Assembly (NCBI GenBank): GCA_048569615.1
Contig: JBLIRK010000013.1
Location: 1-64,000, forward strand
DNA length: 64,000 bases
Source: JAYEPK01 sp048569615
GTDB taxonomy: Archaea > Thermoplasmatota > Penumbrarchaeia > Penumbrarchaeales > Penumbrarchaeaceae
Direction: 5' to 3'
Position numbers and translations under genes: made by a program. The notes below the pieces were generated by a model. That model was not told where the DNA came from. It saw only the letters and a list, made by a program, of their open reading frames with translations, and made no database searches. Every line of letters starts with the position of its first letter. Positions within the stretch are counted from its first letter, which is position 1. Of this stretch, positions 19,201-26,325 are shown piece after piece.

Positions 19201-20544
19201 GAGGATGTACCTGATGATGAAGTGTTCATCACCCACGGAGAGGTCTTCTATTTCGATTTCAACGCCACCGATCCTGACCCGGACGGGGTTGTCGAGTATT
19301 CGGTCAGGACGGACCCCGAATCCGACATGGATATCGATCCCGATACCGGTGTTATAGAGTGGACGGCTTCTATTCGGTGGTTCCAGAAAGCTCCCTACAG
19401 GATGAAGGTGACCGCGAAAGCCTCGGACGGGATTTTGTTCAGGAACCACGAGTTCTTCCTTATCATCGAACCAACACAGTCGCCCACAGTTGGACTCATA
19501 AGTCCCAAGGATGAGGAGAAGACTGTGTCAGATGACATTTGGCTTATGTGGGAAGGGGCGGACCCGGAAGGAGAAACGCTCACATACGACATCTACCTCC
19601 ACAAGACGGAAGCTTATGTAGAAGGCCTTCGCTCCGAGGCTTCATACAAGAAGAACCATGAATATTCGGACCTTGTGCTCTCGGACCTGGAGCAGGGAGC
19701 CACCTATTACTGGATAGTGATTCCATTTGACGGAGGCACATACGGAAGATGTGCCGGGGGATCCAGAAGCTTCCGGGTCAATTTCGCTCCGATAATCCGA
19801 TCGATCTCGCCGCAGGAAGTGAAGGCGGGAGAGGAGCTGAAGGTCAAGATATCCTGCTCCGATCAGGACCCCGAGGACGCCGGGATTCTGGAGTTCACCA
19901 TCCTTACTCCGATAGAAGGTATGACCATCTCAGATACGGGAACATTCAGATGGAAGCCCGAGGACGGCGATGTGGGAGACCACATGGTCACAGTTCAGGT
20001 GAGCGACGGGATCGAGAACGTCACCGCTTCCTTGCAGATCACCGTTCTGGAAGGAGAGGGAGGTGGTTTCCTTCTCTACATCGGGATCGGTGCTGGAGCG
20101 GCTGTCCTTATCGGAATAATAATACTCCTGGTCTTCCTCCTGCTGCGAAAGAACAAGAAGGAGGAGAAGGAAGAAGAAGTGGACGAGGAGTCGGAGGCGA
20201 TCCGGAGGGAGATGGAGGAGCATCTGAAGGAGAGGGAATGGGAGGATGATCATATGGGACCGAAGCCGAAGGAGGAGCAGCCACCGATATCGGATGTACC
20301 TCTAACAGCAGCCGAAGCACACGCCCATGACCGCGACAAGAAAAAGAAATTGACCTACGAGGACCTCTACGGCTCTCCCGCTCCATCGATGGATGAGGAT
20401 GTCTCTGCAGGAGAACTGAAAGAACATCTTCAGGAAGCTGTCTCAGAATTACAGCAGATGGAAGCTCCGACAGAAGAAGATATTGTCCCTCAGAAAGATC
20501 CAGATGTAAATGAAGATCGGGAACCTGATATGGATCCAAAGTGA
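16201..20544 (+). CDS. FG-GAP (integrin-alpha-like) propeller surface protein sharing stalk and tail with the 10289 protein
   Basis: The 1447-residue protein opens with a signal peptide (QKTAAIMISMLFIATAVIV). The ATG at 16201 is preferred because GGGG lies six bases upstream, whereas it abuts the ATG at 16195; a TTG at 16174 is further up. Seven to eight FG-GAP blades fill about residues 48-500, each with a GDVNGDGYDD calcium loop followed by ILIGA and TYLIFG. From about base 17715 the stalk matches that of the 10289 protein: DLGE...TGEYIG, PFRPTSV, TSDKN, QIRPLQDV and EDEEYRVQY segments, then He_PIG/cadherin-like repeats and a fibronectin-like domain. A transmembrane helix (about 20065-20145) precedes a 130-residue charged tail. 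Calcium-stabilised ligand binding at the cell surface is the likely role. The blades repeat at DNA level with a period of 201 bases. Confidence 0.9.
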   Translation: MQKTAAIMISMLFIATAVIVLNDQIELSAGDDAPTRNSDDWTMDMKISDICDSSFIGEASSDGCGIHLSGAGDVNGDGYDDILIASSTNDEGASNAGQVYLIFGNSSLGIDTSLSDADASFIGENADDEAGLVSAAGDVNGDGYDDFLIGVPSNDEGGTDAGQTYLILGKESGWSMDTDLSNADASFRGQSPDDRSGCSIDGAGDVNGDGYDDILIGANQNDLGGSNAGKSYLIFGRESGWSMDTPLMGADASFIGEAADDDSGYSVSGAGDVNRDGYDDILIGARNNDEGGSNTGQTYLIFGRSGGLGIDMILTDADASFHGEGEAYRSGASVSSAGDVNGDGYDDILIGANQFSGLTGKTYLIFGRASGLTMDASLSDANASFIGENINDNSGMWIDGAGDVNGDGYDDLLIGAPSNSGGGTYKGQAYFYFGDQTGWTMNMELSDADASFIGEFNEDHLGQDVSSAGDFDGDGSNDILLGARWNDEGGDKAGQAYLLMGTGGIEPTEVYSFQTYLEPYVNPSRLFDLGETVYLKLTGKDGDPDHRDSARIDILLTGFPSKIGSINLRETGNSTGEYIGVYRLPLTLAYFDALIFEPRADPSKAINIVVDYPFRPTSVSQVSIFSDQAYSTPASMIDFNEKAYIKVYGTDTNAITQDKAFVNLTSDKNASFKEMLILDETGINTGEYVGSFPVPEWMQYFENITVRSVRDSFRYKKFMVHTPVQIRPLQDVITAMEDEEYRVQYSNFGYNPVTWTFQSNAEWLTWDKGKRQIYSLPGTPNNNHIGLWSVWLNAEDSDGNRDSHVFTIEVINTPPEIIGTDITEIHEEEFYYKDYDSSDDGQGEITWTLITSTDWLEIDKESGELSGTPYESDRGTWNVSVVVNDGNGGSNSTDFQLTVLNINKPPSITTDDITTAKQNERYYRNYEVYDQDQDDVHTWELYTDALFLSIDNDTGELEGTPGPYEVGAYYVNVTVRDSGGLTDSHVFELMVQDVNDAPIWEDVPDDEVFITHGEVFYFDFNATDPDPDGVVEYSVRTDPESDMDIDPDTGVIEWTASIRWFQKAPYRMKVTAKASDGILFRNHEFFLIIEPTQSPTVGLISPKDEEKTVSDDIWLMWEGADPEGETLTYDIYLHKTEAYVEGLRSEASYKKNHEYSDLVLSDLEQGATYYWIVIPFDGGTYGRCAGGSRSFRVNFAPIIRSISPQEVKAGEELKVKISCSDQDPEDAGILEFTILTPIEGMTISDTGTFRWKPEDGDVGDHMVTVQVSDGIENVTASLQITVLEGEGGGFLLYIGIGAGAAVLIGIIILLVFLLLRKNKKEEKEEEVDEESEAIRREMEEHLKEREWEDDHMGPKPKEEQPPISDVPLTAAEAHAHDRDKKKKLTYEDLYGSPAPSMDEDVSAGELKEHLQEAVSELQQMEAPTEEDIVPQKDPDVNEDREPDMDPK

Positions 20545-20586
20545 ATATCTGATATGGGGTGGATGTGATACTTCAATCCAATAGAG

Positions 20587-20594
20587 TATAAATA
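20587..20594 (+). promoter_or_regulatory. TATA box (TATAAATA) for hicBA
   Basis: TATAAATA is a near-consensus archaeal TATA box. The predicted transcription start about 25 bases on (near 20617) falls just before the AAGGT ribosome site at 20618-20622. This implies a very short leader for hicB. Confidence 0.6.
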
Positions 20595-20628
20595 ACTCTG
20601 AGGTCATTAGATATTATAAGGTATGGCA

Positions 20629-20853
20629 ATGCTCACCAAATTCGAGATATACAACGATGGTGAATACTGGTGCGCCAGAGGTATTCGGGACGATATCTTC
20701 ACTCAAGGGAAGACAATGGATGAGCTCATCCAGAATCTCCAGGAAGCAGTTGAACTGCACTTTGAGGATGAGATAGAAAGAGGAGAGGAGATCCGTATAA
20801 TATCGATATCCGAATTTGAGGTGGGTTCAGTTGCAAAAGCTGCCAGTGGTTAG
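20629..20853 (+). CDS. hicB: HicB-family antitoxin
   Basis: The 74-residue protein matches short HicB-like antitoxins: a GEYWCARGI strand, then GKTMDELIQNLQEAVELHFEDE, the helix typical of the degenerate RNase-H-like HicB fold. There is no room for the C-terminal ribbon-helix-helix or HTH domain that some HicB proteins carry, so any autoregulation would have to work without it. Start at 20629: AAGGT lies six bases upstream of this ATG but directly abuts the ATG at 20623. The gene precedes hicA and overlaps it by 23 bases, the reverse of the common hicA-hicB order. Its product is expected to bind and neutralise HicA. Confidence 0.82.
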   Translation: MLTKFEIYNDGEYWCARGIRDDIFTQGKTMDELIQNLQEAVELHFEDEIERGEEIRIISISEFEVGSVAKAASG

Positions 20854-21085
20854 TGGAAAGCAGCTTATCAAGCTTCTATCAAACCTAGGGTATTCTGCAG
20901 CTAGGCAGAAGGGAAGTCATGTAAGATTGGTCAAATCAACCCCTGTGGGGGATCATAAGATTACAATTCCCCTGCATGACGAGATGGCGAAAGGCACATT
21001 GAATGACATCCTTTCGAAGGTCTCTCTTTGGAATAGCATACCTAAGGATGAGTTGATCGAAATGTTGAAAAAAATTTCAAAATAG
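20831..21085 (+). CDS. hicA: HicA-family mRNA interferase toxin
   Basis: This 84-residue dsRBD-fold toxin shows the HicA pattern SGKQLIKLLSNLGY, then RQKGSHVRL with the catalytic His30, then ITIPLHDEMAKGTLNDIL, the usual HP..E...GTL..IL block. HicA toxins cleave mRNA and are blocked by HicB. The start is TTG at 20831: GAGGTGG at 20818-20824 sits inside hicB six bases upstream. The product then begins QKLPVVSGKQ, as in other HicA proteins, and the longer frame to 20816 has no such site. Translation is probably coupled to hicB. It faces pycA, whose stop lies 24 bases away, with a short T run between (21091-21096). Confidence 0.85.
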   Translation: MQKLPVVSGKQLIKLLSNLGYSAARQKGSHVRLVKSTPVGDHKITIPLHDEMAKGTLNDILSKVSLWNSIPKDELIEMLKKISK

Positions 21086-21109
21086 TAGATATTTTTTAAT
21101 TATGGTCCT

Positions 21110-22582
21110 TTAGTTGGTCTGGTTCTGAGCAGCACCGGCTATGAAGGCCTCCACGGCTGCCATCGCGGCAGCTCTCTTGGCTCCCCCCTGCTGGGACTTC
21201 TTCTCCTTGTAGTACTCCACCACGATGTCCATGATGTTGTACTTGGGGATGAAGGAGGTGGAGTAGTTGCCCGATACGAAAGCGGGGTGCTCCAGGACAA
21301 CCTCGTGGAATGGGATGTTAGTCCTGACACCGCCTATCTGCATCTCCCAGAGAGCTCTCTTGGACCTCGCTATGCACTTGGTTCTGTCCTCTCCCCAGAC
21401 GATCAGCTTTGCTACCATGGAATCGTAGAACGGAGGAATTGTGAAGCCGGGATAGACGCCTGAATCTATCCTGATCCCCGGACCCGAGGCTTCCGCATAT
21501 CTGACTATCTTCCCGGGAGCCGGCTGGAACTGGTTCATGGGGTCCTCGGCGTTCAGCCTGAACTCTATTGCATGACCGGTCTGGGTGATATCCTCCTGGG
21601 CGTAGCTGATGTCCAGTCCGGATGCCACATACAGCATCTCCCTGGCAAGATCCGTCCTCGTCACCTCTTCGGTAATGGGATGCTCCACCTGCAGCCTGGT
21701 GTTCATCTCCAGGAAGTAGTACTCCCCGTCCTTGAACATGAACTCGCAGGTACCGGCATTCCAGTATCCGGCCGTCTTTGCGGCCAGAACGGCCTGGGCC
21801 CCGATCTCCTCGCGGAGGTCCTGATCCAGAGCTGTCGAAGGCGTCTCCTCGATGAGCTTCTGATGCCTTCTCTGAACGGAGCACTCCCTCTCGTAGAGAT
21901 GGATCATGTGGCCGTTCTTGTCACCGAGAACCTGGTACTCGATATGCCTCGGATCGTCGATGAACTTCTCGATGAAGACGGAATCATCACCGAAGGAGTT
22001 CGCAGCCAGGACCCTTATGGATTCCAGCGCTTTCTCCATCTCCTTCTCGTTGGAGACCATCTTAATTCCGATGCCGCCGCCTCCGGCGGAAGCCTTCAGC
22101 ATGATGGGGTATCCGACCTCGCTTGCTATGTCCTTGGCCTTCTCGTGGTCCGCAATGGCCTCCACGACACCGGGCACCACACGGACGCCCGCCTCGATCA
22201 TCGACTTCTTGGCATCGATCTTGGAGCCCATGAGCCTCATGGCGGACTCCGGGGGACCTATGAACTCGATGCCGTTGTCGTGGCACTTCTTGCAGAAGTC
22301 GGAGTTCTCTGCCAGAAAACCGTAACCGGGATGGATTCCCTCGACGTTCGCCTTCAATGCGACATCTATCAATTTATCCTGGACGAGGTAGCTCATCCTG
22401 GCAGGTCCGGGTCCGATGTGGTACGCCTCGTCGGCGTATTTCACGAAGAGCGCGTTCTTGTCCGCATCGGAATAGACCGCAACGGTATCGATCCCGAGCT
22501 CCTTGCAGGCCCGCATTATTCGAATTGCGATCTCGCCCCGATTGGCTATCATCACTTTGTTTATCAAACCCTCGGCGGCCAT
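21110..22582 (-). CDS. pycA: Pyruvate carboxylase subunit A (biotin carboxylase)
   Basis: The 490-residue ATP-grasp enzyme carboxylates the biotin carried by PycB, using ATP and bicarbonate. Visible motifs: N-terminal KVMIANRGEIAIRI; GIHPGYGFLAEN; the Gly-rich ATP loop KASAGGGGIGIK; ERECSVQRRHQK; and the catalytic EMNTRLQVEHPITEEVT. Its length fits the stand-alone biotin carboxylase subunits of methanogens. The ATG at 22582 is chosen because the AGGTGAT site overlapping the pycB stop is correctly spaced for it; GTG 22591 and ATG 22588 sit within that site. It begins about 10 bases after pycB, so translation is coupled. Together the subunits make oxaloacetate from pyruvate. An acyl-CoA carboxylase role is less likely given the PycB partner. 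Confidence 0.93.
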   Translation of the reverse strand: MAAEGLINKVMIANRGEIAIRIMRACKELGIDTVAVYSDADKNALFVKYADEAYHIGPGPARMSYLVQDKLIDVALKANVEGIHPGYGFLAENSDFCKKCHDNGIEFIGPPESAMRLMGSKIDAKKSMIEAGVRVVPGVVEAIADHEKAKDIASEVGYPIMLKASAGGGGIGIKMVSNEKEMEKALESIRVLAANSFGDDSVFIEKFIDDPRHIEYQVLGDKNGHMIHLYERECSVQRRHQKLIEETPSTALDQDLREEIGAQAVLAAKTAGYWNAGTCEFMFKDGEYYFLEMNTRLQVEHPITEEVTRTDLAREMLYVASGLDISYAQEDITQTGHAIEFRLNAEDPMNQFQPAPGKIVRYAEASGPGIRIDSGVYPGFTIPPFYDSMVAKLIVWGEDRTKCIARSKRALWEMQIGGVRTNIPFHEVVLEHPAFVSGNYSTSFIPKYNIMDIVVEYYKEKKSQQGGAKRAAAMAAVEAFIAGAAQNQTN

Positions 22583-22592
22583 CCTCATCACC

Positions 22593-24410
22593 TCAGAGGA
22601 TCTGCATCATGAGGGTTCCCGTTTCCACCGGGCCGCCCTCGTGAACGAAGATCTTCTTTATCTCCCCGGCGCGGTCGGACTTGACCTCGGTCTCCATCTT
22701 CATGGCCTCGACGGTGGCAATGACCTGCCCCTCGGCGACCTTGTCGCCCTCCTTGACCTTGATGGAGAGCACGGTCCCCTGCATGGGGCTCTTGAAACCG
22801 CCTTCCACATCGGTGGGAGGGGGGGCAGCTCCGCCGCCGCCCTCGCCGGCAACGATGAACCCGCCCTTGGGATTCACCTTCACCTCGAACATCTCACCGT
22901 CGACCTCGACGTCGAACTCCGTGGGAATGGCTGCGGGACCGCTCGCCTTGGGCTCTTCCTTATACAGAAAGATGTCCTTGAGCTCCGGGAAGAATGATTT
23001 GACCATTGCCTTTGTTGCGGGGTGGTCGATGGGAAGGGGGAGGTCCTCTGATGTGAACTCGGCCTTGGCCTCTCCCTTTAGGAACTTCAGACCGACCTGC
23101 GGATAGATCGCATAGATAAGGACGTCCTCGGGCTCCTTGTAAACACCCATCTCCTTCAGCTCCTTCTCCCTCTTGTCCCATTCGGGCTCGAGAAGGTCCG
23201 CAGGCCTGCAGGTGATGACCTGCTCCTTCCAGTTCTCTCCGAGAACCAGTGGGTAGATCTCTTCCTTGATGGGAGCGGGGGATTTTCCGTACATCCCCTT
23301 GACGTAGTCAACGGTCTCCTTTGGGATGTTCTTGTATCTGCCGAAGAGGACGTTCATGACGGCCTGGACTCCCACGACCTGTGAAGTAGGTGTGACCAGT
23401 GGCGGATATCCCAGCTCCTCCCTTACCCTGGGGATCTCGTGGAGCACATCATCCAATCTATCTATGGCCCCCTGCATCTCGAGCTGTGAGACCAGGTTGG
23501 ATATCATTCCGCCGGGGATCTGGTGCATGACAATGGACGGGTCCGGCCTCAGCGCCTCCATCCTGATGAGGTGCCTGTACTTCTTGACGACCTTCCTGAA
23601 ATGGTCCCTGATCTCCATAAGCAGGTCCATGTCCAGTCCGGTGTCCCATTCGGTATCCTTGAATGCATACACCACGGACTCCGTCGCCGGATGTCCCGTT
23701 CCTTCCGCAACGGGGGACATGTCCGTATCAACAACGTCCACTCCGGCTTCGGCAGCCCTCTGATATGCGAGCCCGGTCATACCGGATGTGGAATGGGAGT
23801 GGAGGTCAACGGGACATATCCCGCCCTGGTCCTTGTATCCCTTGATTATGTCGTAGGCCCTCTTGGGGGAGATCATGCCGGCCATGTCCTTGATGCATAT
23901 AGAGTCGGCTCCCCTCTCCTCGAGGTCGTGCATGAACTTGATGTAGTAATCGGTCGTGTGGACCGGGGAGATCGTGTAGGAAACACAGGCCTGAAGGTGG
24001 GCGCCCTCGGCCTTCACGGCCTTCATGGGAACGTCCATGTTCCGCAGATCGTTCAGGGCGTCGAAGACCCTGAATACGTCGATGCCGTTCTTGTGGGCAT
24101 AGTGGACGAACTTCTGGACGATGTCATCGGGGAAGTTCCTATAGGCCACGATGTTCTGGGCCCTGAGGAGCATCATCAATTTGGTATTTGGCATGAGCTT
24201 CCTTATCAGCCTCAGCCTGTCCCAGGGGTTCTGGTTCAGGAACCTGAGGGGAACATCGAAGGTTGCTCCTCCCCACATCTCAACAGCCCAGTAACCGACC
24301 TTGTCCATCTTCGAAAGTATCGGCTCCATATCCTCGGTCCTCATCCTCGTTGCGAGTACCGACTGGTGTGCGTCCCTTAAAATGAGTTCAGTGATGCCTA
24401 TCTTACCCAT
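22593..24410 (-). CDS. pycB: Pyruvate carboxylase subunit B (carboxyltransferase plus biotin carrier)
   Basis: The 605-residue protein has the HMGL-like carboxyltransferase domain first (ILRDAHQSVLATRMRT, MLLRAQNIVAYRNFPDD, FRVFDALND, IKDMAGMISP, HSHSTSGM). A conserved carboxylase domain follows, then a Gly/Ala/Pro linker (GGGGAAPPPTD) and a biotinyl domain with VEAMKMETEV, Lys571 being the biotin site. It transfers carboxyl from biotin to pyruvate, giving oxaloacetate. The same fold serves the oxaloacetate decarboxylase alpha subunit, but no membrane beta subunit is nearby and pycA follows immediately. The ATG at 24410 has GGTGA four bases upstream; the frame continues to 24425 without support. 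A 38-residue zinc-ribbon gene lies 102 bases upstream on the same strand. Confidence 0.93.
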   Translation of the reverse strand: MGKIGITELILRDAHQSVLATRMRTEDMEPILSKMDKVGYWAVEMWGGATFDVPLRFLNQNPWDRLRLIRKLMPNTKLMMLLRAQNIVAYRNFPDDIVQKFVHYAHKNGIDVFRVFDALNDLRNMDVPMKAVKAEGAHLQACVSYTISPVHTTDYYIKFMHDLEERGADSICIKDMAGMISPKRAYDIIKGYKDQGGICPVDLHSHSTSGMTGLAYQRAAEAGVDVVDTDMSPVAEGTGHPATESVVYAFKDTEWDTGLDMDLLMEIRDHFRKVVKKYRHLIRMEALRPDPSIVMHQIPGGMISNLVSQLEMQGAIDRLDDVLHEIPRVREELGYPPLVTPTSQVVGVQAVMNVLFGRYKNIPKETVDYVKGMYGKSPAPIKEEIYPLVLGENWKEQVITCRPADLLEPEWDKREKELKEMGVYKEPEDVLIYAIYPQVGLKFLKGEAKAEFTSEDLPLPIDHPATKAMVKSFFPELKDIFLYKEEPKASGPAAIPTEFDVEVDGEMFEVKVNPKGGFIVAGEGGGGAAPPPTDVEGGFKSPMQGTVLSIKVKEGDKVAEGQVIATVEAMKMETEVKSDRAGEIKKIFVHEGGPVETGTLMMQIL

Positions 24411-24512
24411 GAATTCACCGTCCATGCATGCTGGTTCGGACGTGCATGGAAAACGGCCTTTCTATTAAAGGTTTTGTTATGAATTCCATGAGGTACCATA
24501 CTGTGCGGAGAT

Positions 24513-24629
24513 CTACAGGGCGCATCCTTTGAGTTCGCACTCCGGATTGTAGCAGAAATCGCACCTTCCCTGCCGGATCAAAGTAACCTGCCCGCATTCC
24601 GGGCAGACCGAGAGATTCGAGTTGAACAT
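24513..24629 (-). CDS. 38-residue zinc-ribbon microprotein
   Basis: This short frame reads as a compact zinc-binding protein. CPEC (Cys9, Cys12) and CDFC (Cys23, Cys26) form a ribbon, and two more cysteines follow at 31 and 36. GGGGGAAG lies about seven bases before the ATG and a TATA-like element lies about 45 bases upstream, so it has its own expression signals. It is followed after 102 bases by pycB on the same strand and may be cotranscribed with it. A 60-residue frame in another register (24415-24597) overlaps it but has no such signals. Function is unknown; an RNA- or protein-binding zinc ribbon is the natural guess. Confidence 0.6.
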   Translation of the reverse strand: MFNSNLSVCPECGQVTLIRQGRCDFCYNPECELKGCAL

Positions 24630-24670
24630 GGAGACTTCCCCCTTTGGGATTCGAACCAATTACAATGGAG

Positions 24671-24678
24671 TTAAAAAA
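24671..24678 (-). promoter_or_regulatory. TATA-like box for the zinc-ribbon / pycBA operon
   Basis: Read on the minus strand this is TTTTTTAA. It sits about 45 bases before the zinc-ribbon ATG at 24629, which would place the transcript start near 24649. The flanking G-rich run (24686-24699) is the only other feature of this 134-base gap. Confidence 0.4.
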
Positions 24679-24763
24679 GCTACAAGGGGAGGGGGGGGCG
24701 AATTATGAATACAAAGAGGCAAATTTCAAATCCTAACAGGAAATCCACCATGCAGGGAAGAAC

Positions 24764-25303
24764 ATGGAAGGCAGCGACTTCGACTTCTACGCTCAGAATA
24801 GACCGAAGCCTGAGGATTTTCCCGCTTACGAGCCTCTTCAACCGCAGGTTCCGGAGAAACAGCAGATCGAAAAGGAGCCTCAAAGATCCTTCTGGCAGAG
24901 ATACAGGATTATCGTGATCGCTGGTGGTATCTGCTTACTGGTCTTAATCGGAGTGATGCTGCTTGCGCTTATTGACCCCGCCTTCAGCGACAGGGACCTA
25001 GAAGTGAGCATTGACGGCGGCGGCTCCACTTCAGGCAGCACAACCTACATCGATACCGATCACATATCTGTCCGTATCAGGAACGATGGATCGAAGACCG
25101 CCTATGCCGAAAAGATCACGTTGAGGATATCCGGCGACAATGTTGCGGAAAAGACGGTTCAATGGAAAGGACCGGACATATCGTCTAAGAAGACCGCTTC
25201 AGCAACCATCAGCATCGATCTCAACGACCAGTTCAAACCATTCACGCTTACCATCAAGGTCTATTACGACGGCGATTACCAAAGCAAGGACAGCTTGCCC
25301 TGA
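24764..25303 (+). CDS. Small single-span membrane protein with extracytoplasmic CARDB-like domain
   Basis: The 179-residue protein has a cytoplasmic N-terminus of about 45 residues rich in Pro, Glu and Gln. One transmembrane helix follows (IIVIAGGICLLVLIGVMLLA, residues 49-68). The external domain of about 110 residues has an Ig-like pattern: VSIDGGG, HISVRIRNDGSKTAYAEKI, ATISIDLNDQF, FTLTIKVYYDGDY. Wording of the IRNDG...A type is typical of CARDB/COG1361-like adhesion modules. AGGGAAG lies about six bases before the ATG. I cannot assign a function. It precedes the aquaporin gene by 152 bases, in which I see no other gene. Confidence 0.7.
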   Translation: MEGSDFDFYAQNRPKPEDFPAYEPLQPQVPEKQQIEKEPQRSFWQRYRIIVIAGGICLLVLIGVMLLALIDPAFSDRDLEVSIDGGGSTSGSTTYIDTDHISVRIRNDGSKTAYAEKITLRISGDNVAEKTVQWKGPDISSKKTASATISIDLNDQFKPFTLTIKVYYDGDYQSKDSLP

Positions 25304-25455
25304 CCAAGGATGCTTCAGATTTTCAAATAAAAATGTACGGCCCAAAAAGTGCAGTAATTCCAAATCTATTTCTATTACCTGAACTAATCCGTTTTTTGGA
25401 AATGGGCCCTGCCAAATTCCTGCAGGTCCATGATCTAATCAATGGGGGTAAATGA

Positions 25456-26325
25456 ATGGAGGAAGAGATCCAGGAGGCGGAGCCTCTTGCTTATAAGAAA
25501 TACATAGCTGAGATGATCGGAACCTTCGTACTTGTTCTGATAGGATGCGGGAGCGCTGTCATCGCAGGGGAAAGGATAGGATTCCTGGGGATATCCTTCG
25601 CATTCGGCCTGGCAGTACTCGCGATGGTGTATGCCATAGGCCCGATCTCGGGATGTCATATCAATCCTGCGATAACCGTTGCGATGTGGATCGGAGGAAA
25701 GATCAAGTCCAAGGATGCCGCGGCCTACATCGTCGTGCAGATAATAGGGGCGATGATCGCCGCGGCTGTACTGTGGGGAATAGCTTCCGGCATGGACGGA
25801 TACTCATTATCAGATAACGGTCTGGGTCAGAACTTCTACGGACAGGAGACCATCAAGGAGACCGTTACTATCATGGGAGAGGATATCACGACAGAGGTCA
25901 CGACCGGCTATACGATGGCAGCCGCCTTTGCCGCCGAGGTCGTGCTGACCTTCATCTTCCTTATGGTCATATTCGGAGCGACATCGGACAAGGCTCCCAA
26001 GGGATTTGCCGGCCTCGCCATAGGTCTCGCACTGGCCTTCATACACATGGTAGGCATACCGATAACGGGAACATCGGTGAACCCGGCAAGGAGCATCGGT
26101 CCTGCCGTATTTGTAAGGGGCGATGCCTTGAGCGAGCTGTGGCTGTTCATCGTGGCGCCTCTCATCGGTGCGGCCATCGCCGCGCTCGTATGGAGGTTCA
26201 TACTGGAGGATAGGGTTGAGAAGGAGGAGGAAGAGGAGCCCTTCCACGGGAGGAGGCATTACCACGGCAGACATCCTCACGGAAGGGAGCCTTATCAGGG
26301 AAGAACTGCCAGATCGTTCAGATGA
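25456..26325 (+). CDS. Aquaporin / MIP-family channel
   Basis: The 289-residue protein has six transmembrane segments and both NPA boxes: NPA at 70-72 in GCHINPAITVA, and NPAR at 209-212 in GTSVNPARSIGP. The Arg of the selectivity filter is present. It conducts water and possibly small neutral solutes such as glycerol or CO2, as suggested for archaeal AqpM. Two features exceed the usual size: a polar external loop of about 45 residues between the third and fourth helices (GQNFYGQETIKE...), and a His/Arg/Gly-rich cytoplasmic tail (GRRHYHGRHPHGREP). GGGGGT lies six bases before the ATG. Its TGA abuts the stop of the convergent isomerase gene. Confidence 0.93.
   Translation: MEEEIQEAEPLAYKKYIAEMIGTFVLVLIGCGSAVIAGERIGFLGISFAFGLAVLAMVYAIGPISGCHINPAITVAMWIGGKIKSKDAAAYIVVQIIGAMIAAAVLWGIASGMDGYSLSDNGLGQNFYGQETIKETVTIMGEDITTEVTTGYTMAAAFAAEVVLTFIFLMVIFGATSDKAPKGFAGLAIGLALAFIHMVGIPITGTSVNPARSIGPAVFVRGDALSELWLFIVAPLIGAAIAALVWRFILEDRVEKEEEEEPFHGRRHYHGRHPHGREPYQGRTARSFR

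Noticed and set aside
24415..24597. 60-residue frame between pycB and the zinc-ribbon gene
   Set aside because: It overlaps the better-supported zinc-ribbon frame in another register, has no ribosome site and no family features.
24645..24660. T-loop-like sequence (GGTTCGAATCC on the minus strand), suggesting a tRNA
   Set aside because: The flanking bases do not form a T-stem of five pairs, and no anticodon arm, D-arm or acceptor partner lies upstream. The stretch is the leader of the zinc-ribbon gene.
24686..24700. G-rich tract (GGGGAGGGGGGGGCG) as a regulatory or G-quadruplex element
   Set aside because: There is only one interrupted run, so four G-tracts cannot form; it may simply be a difficult-to-sequence homopolymer.
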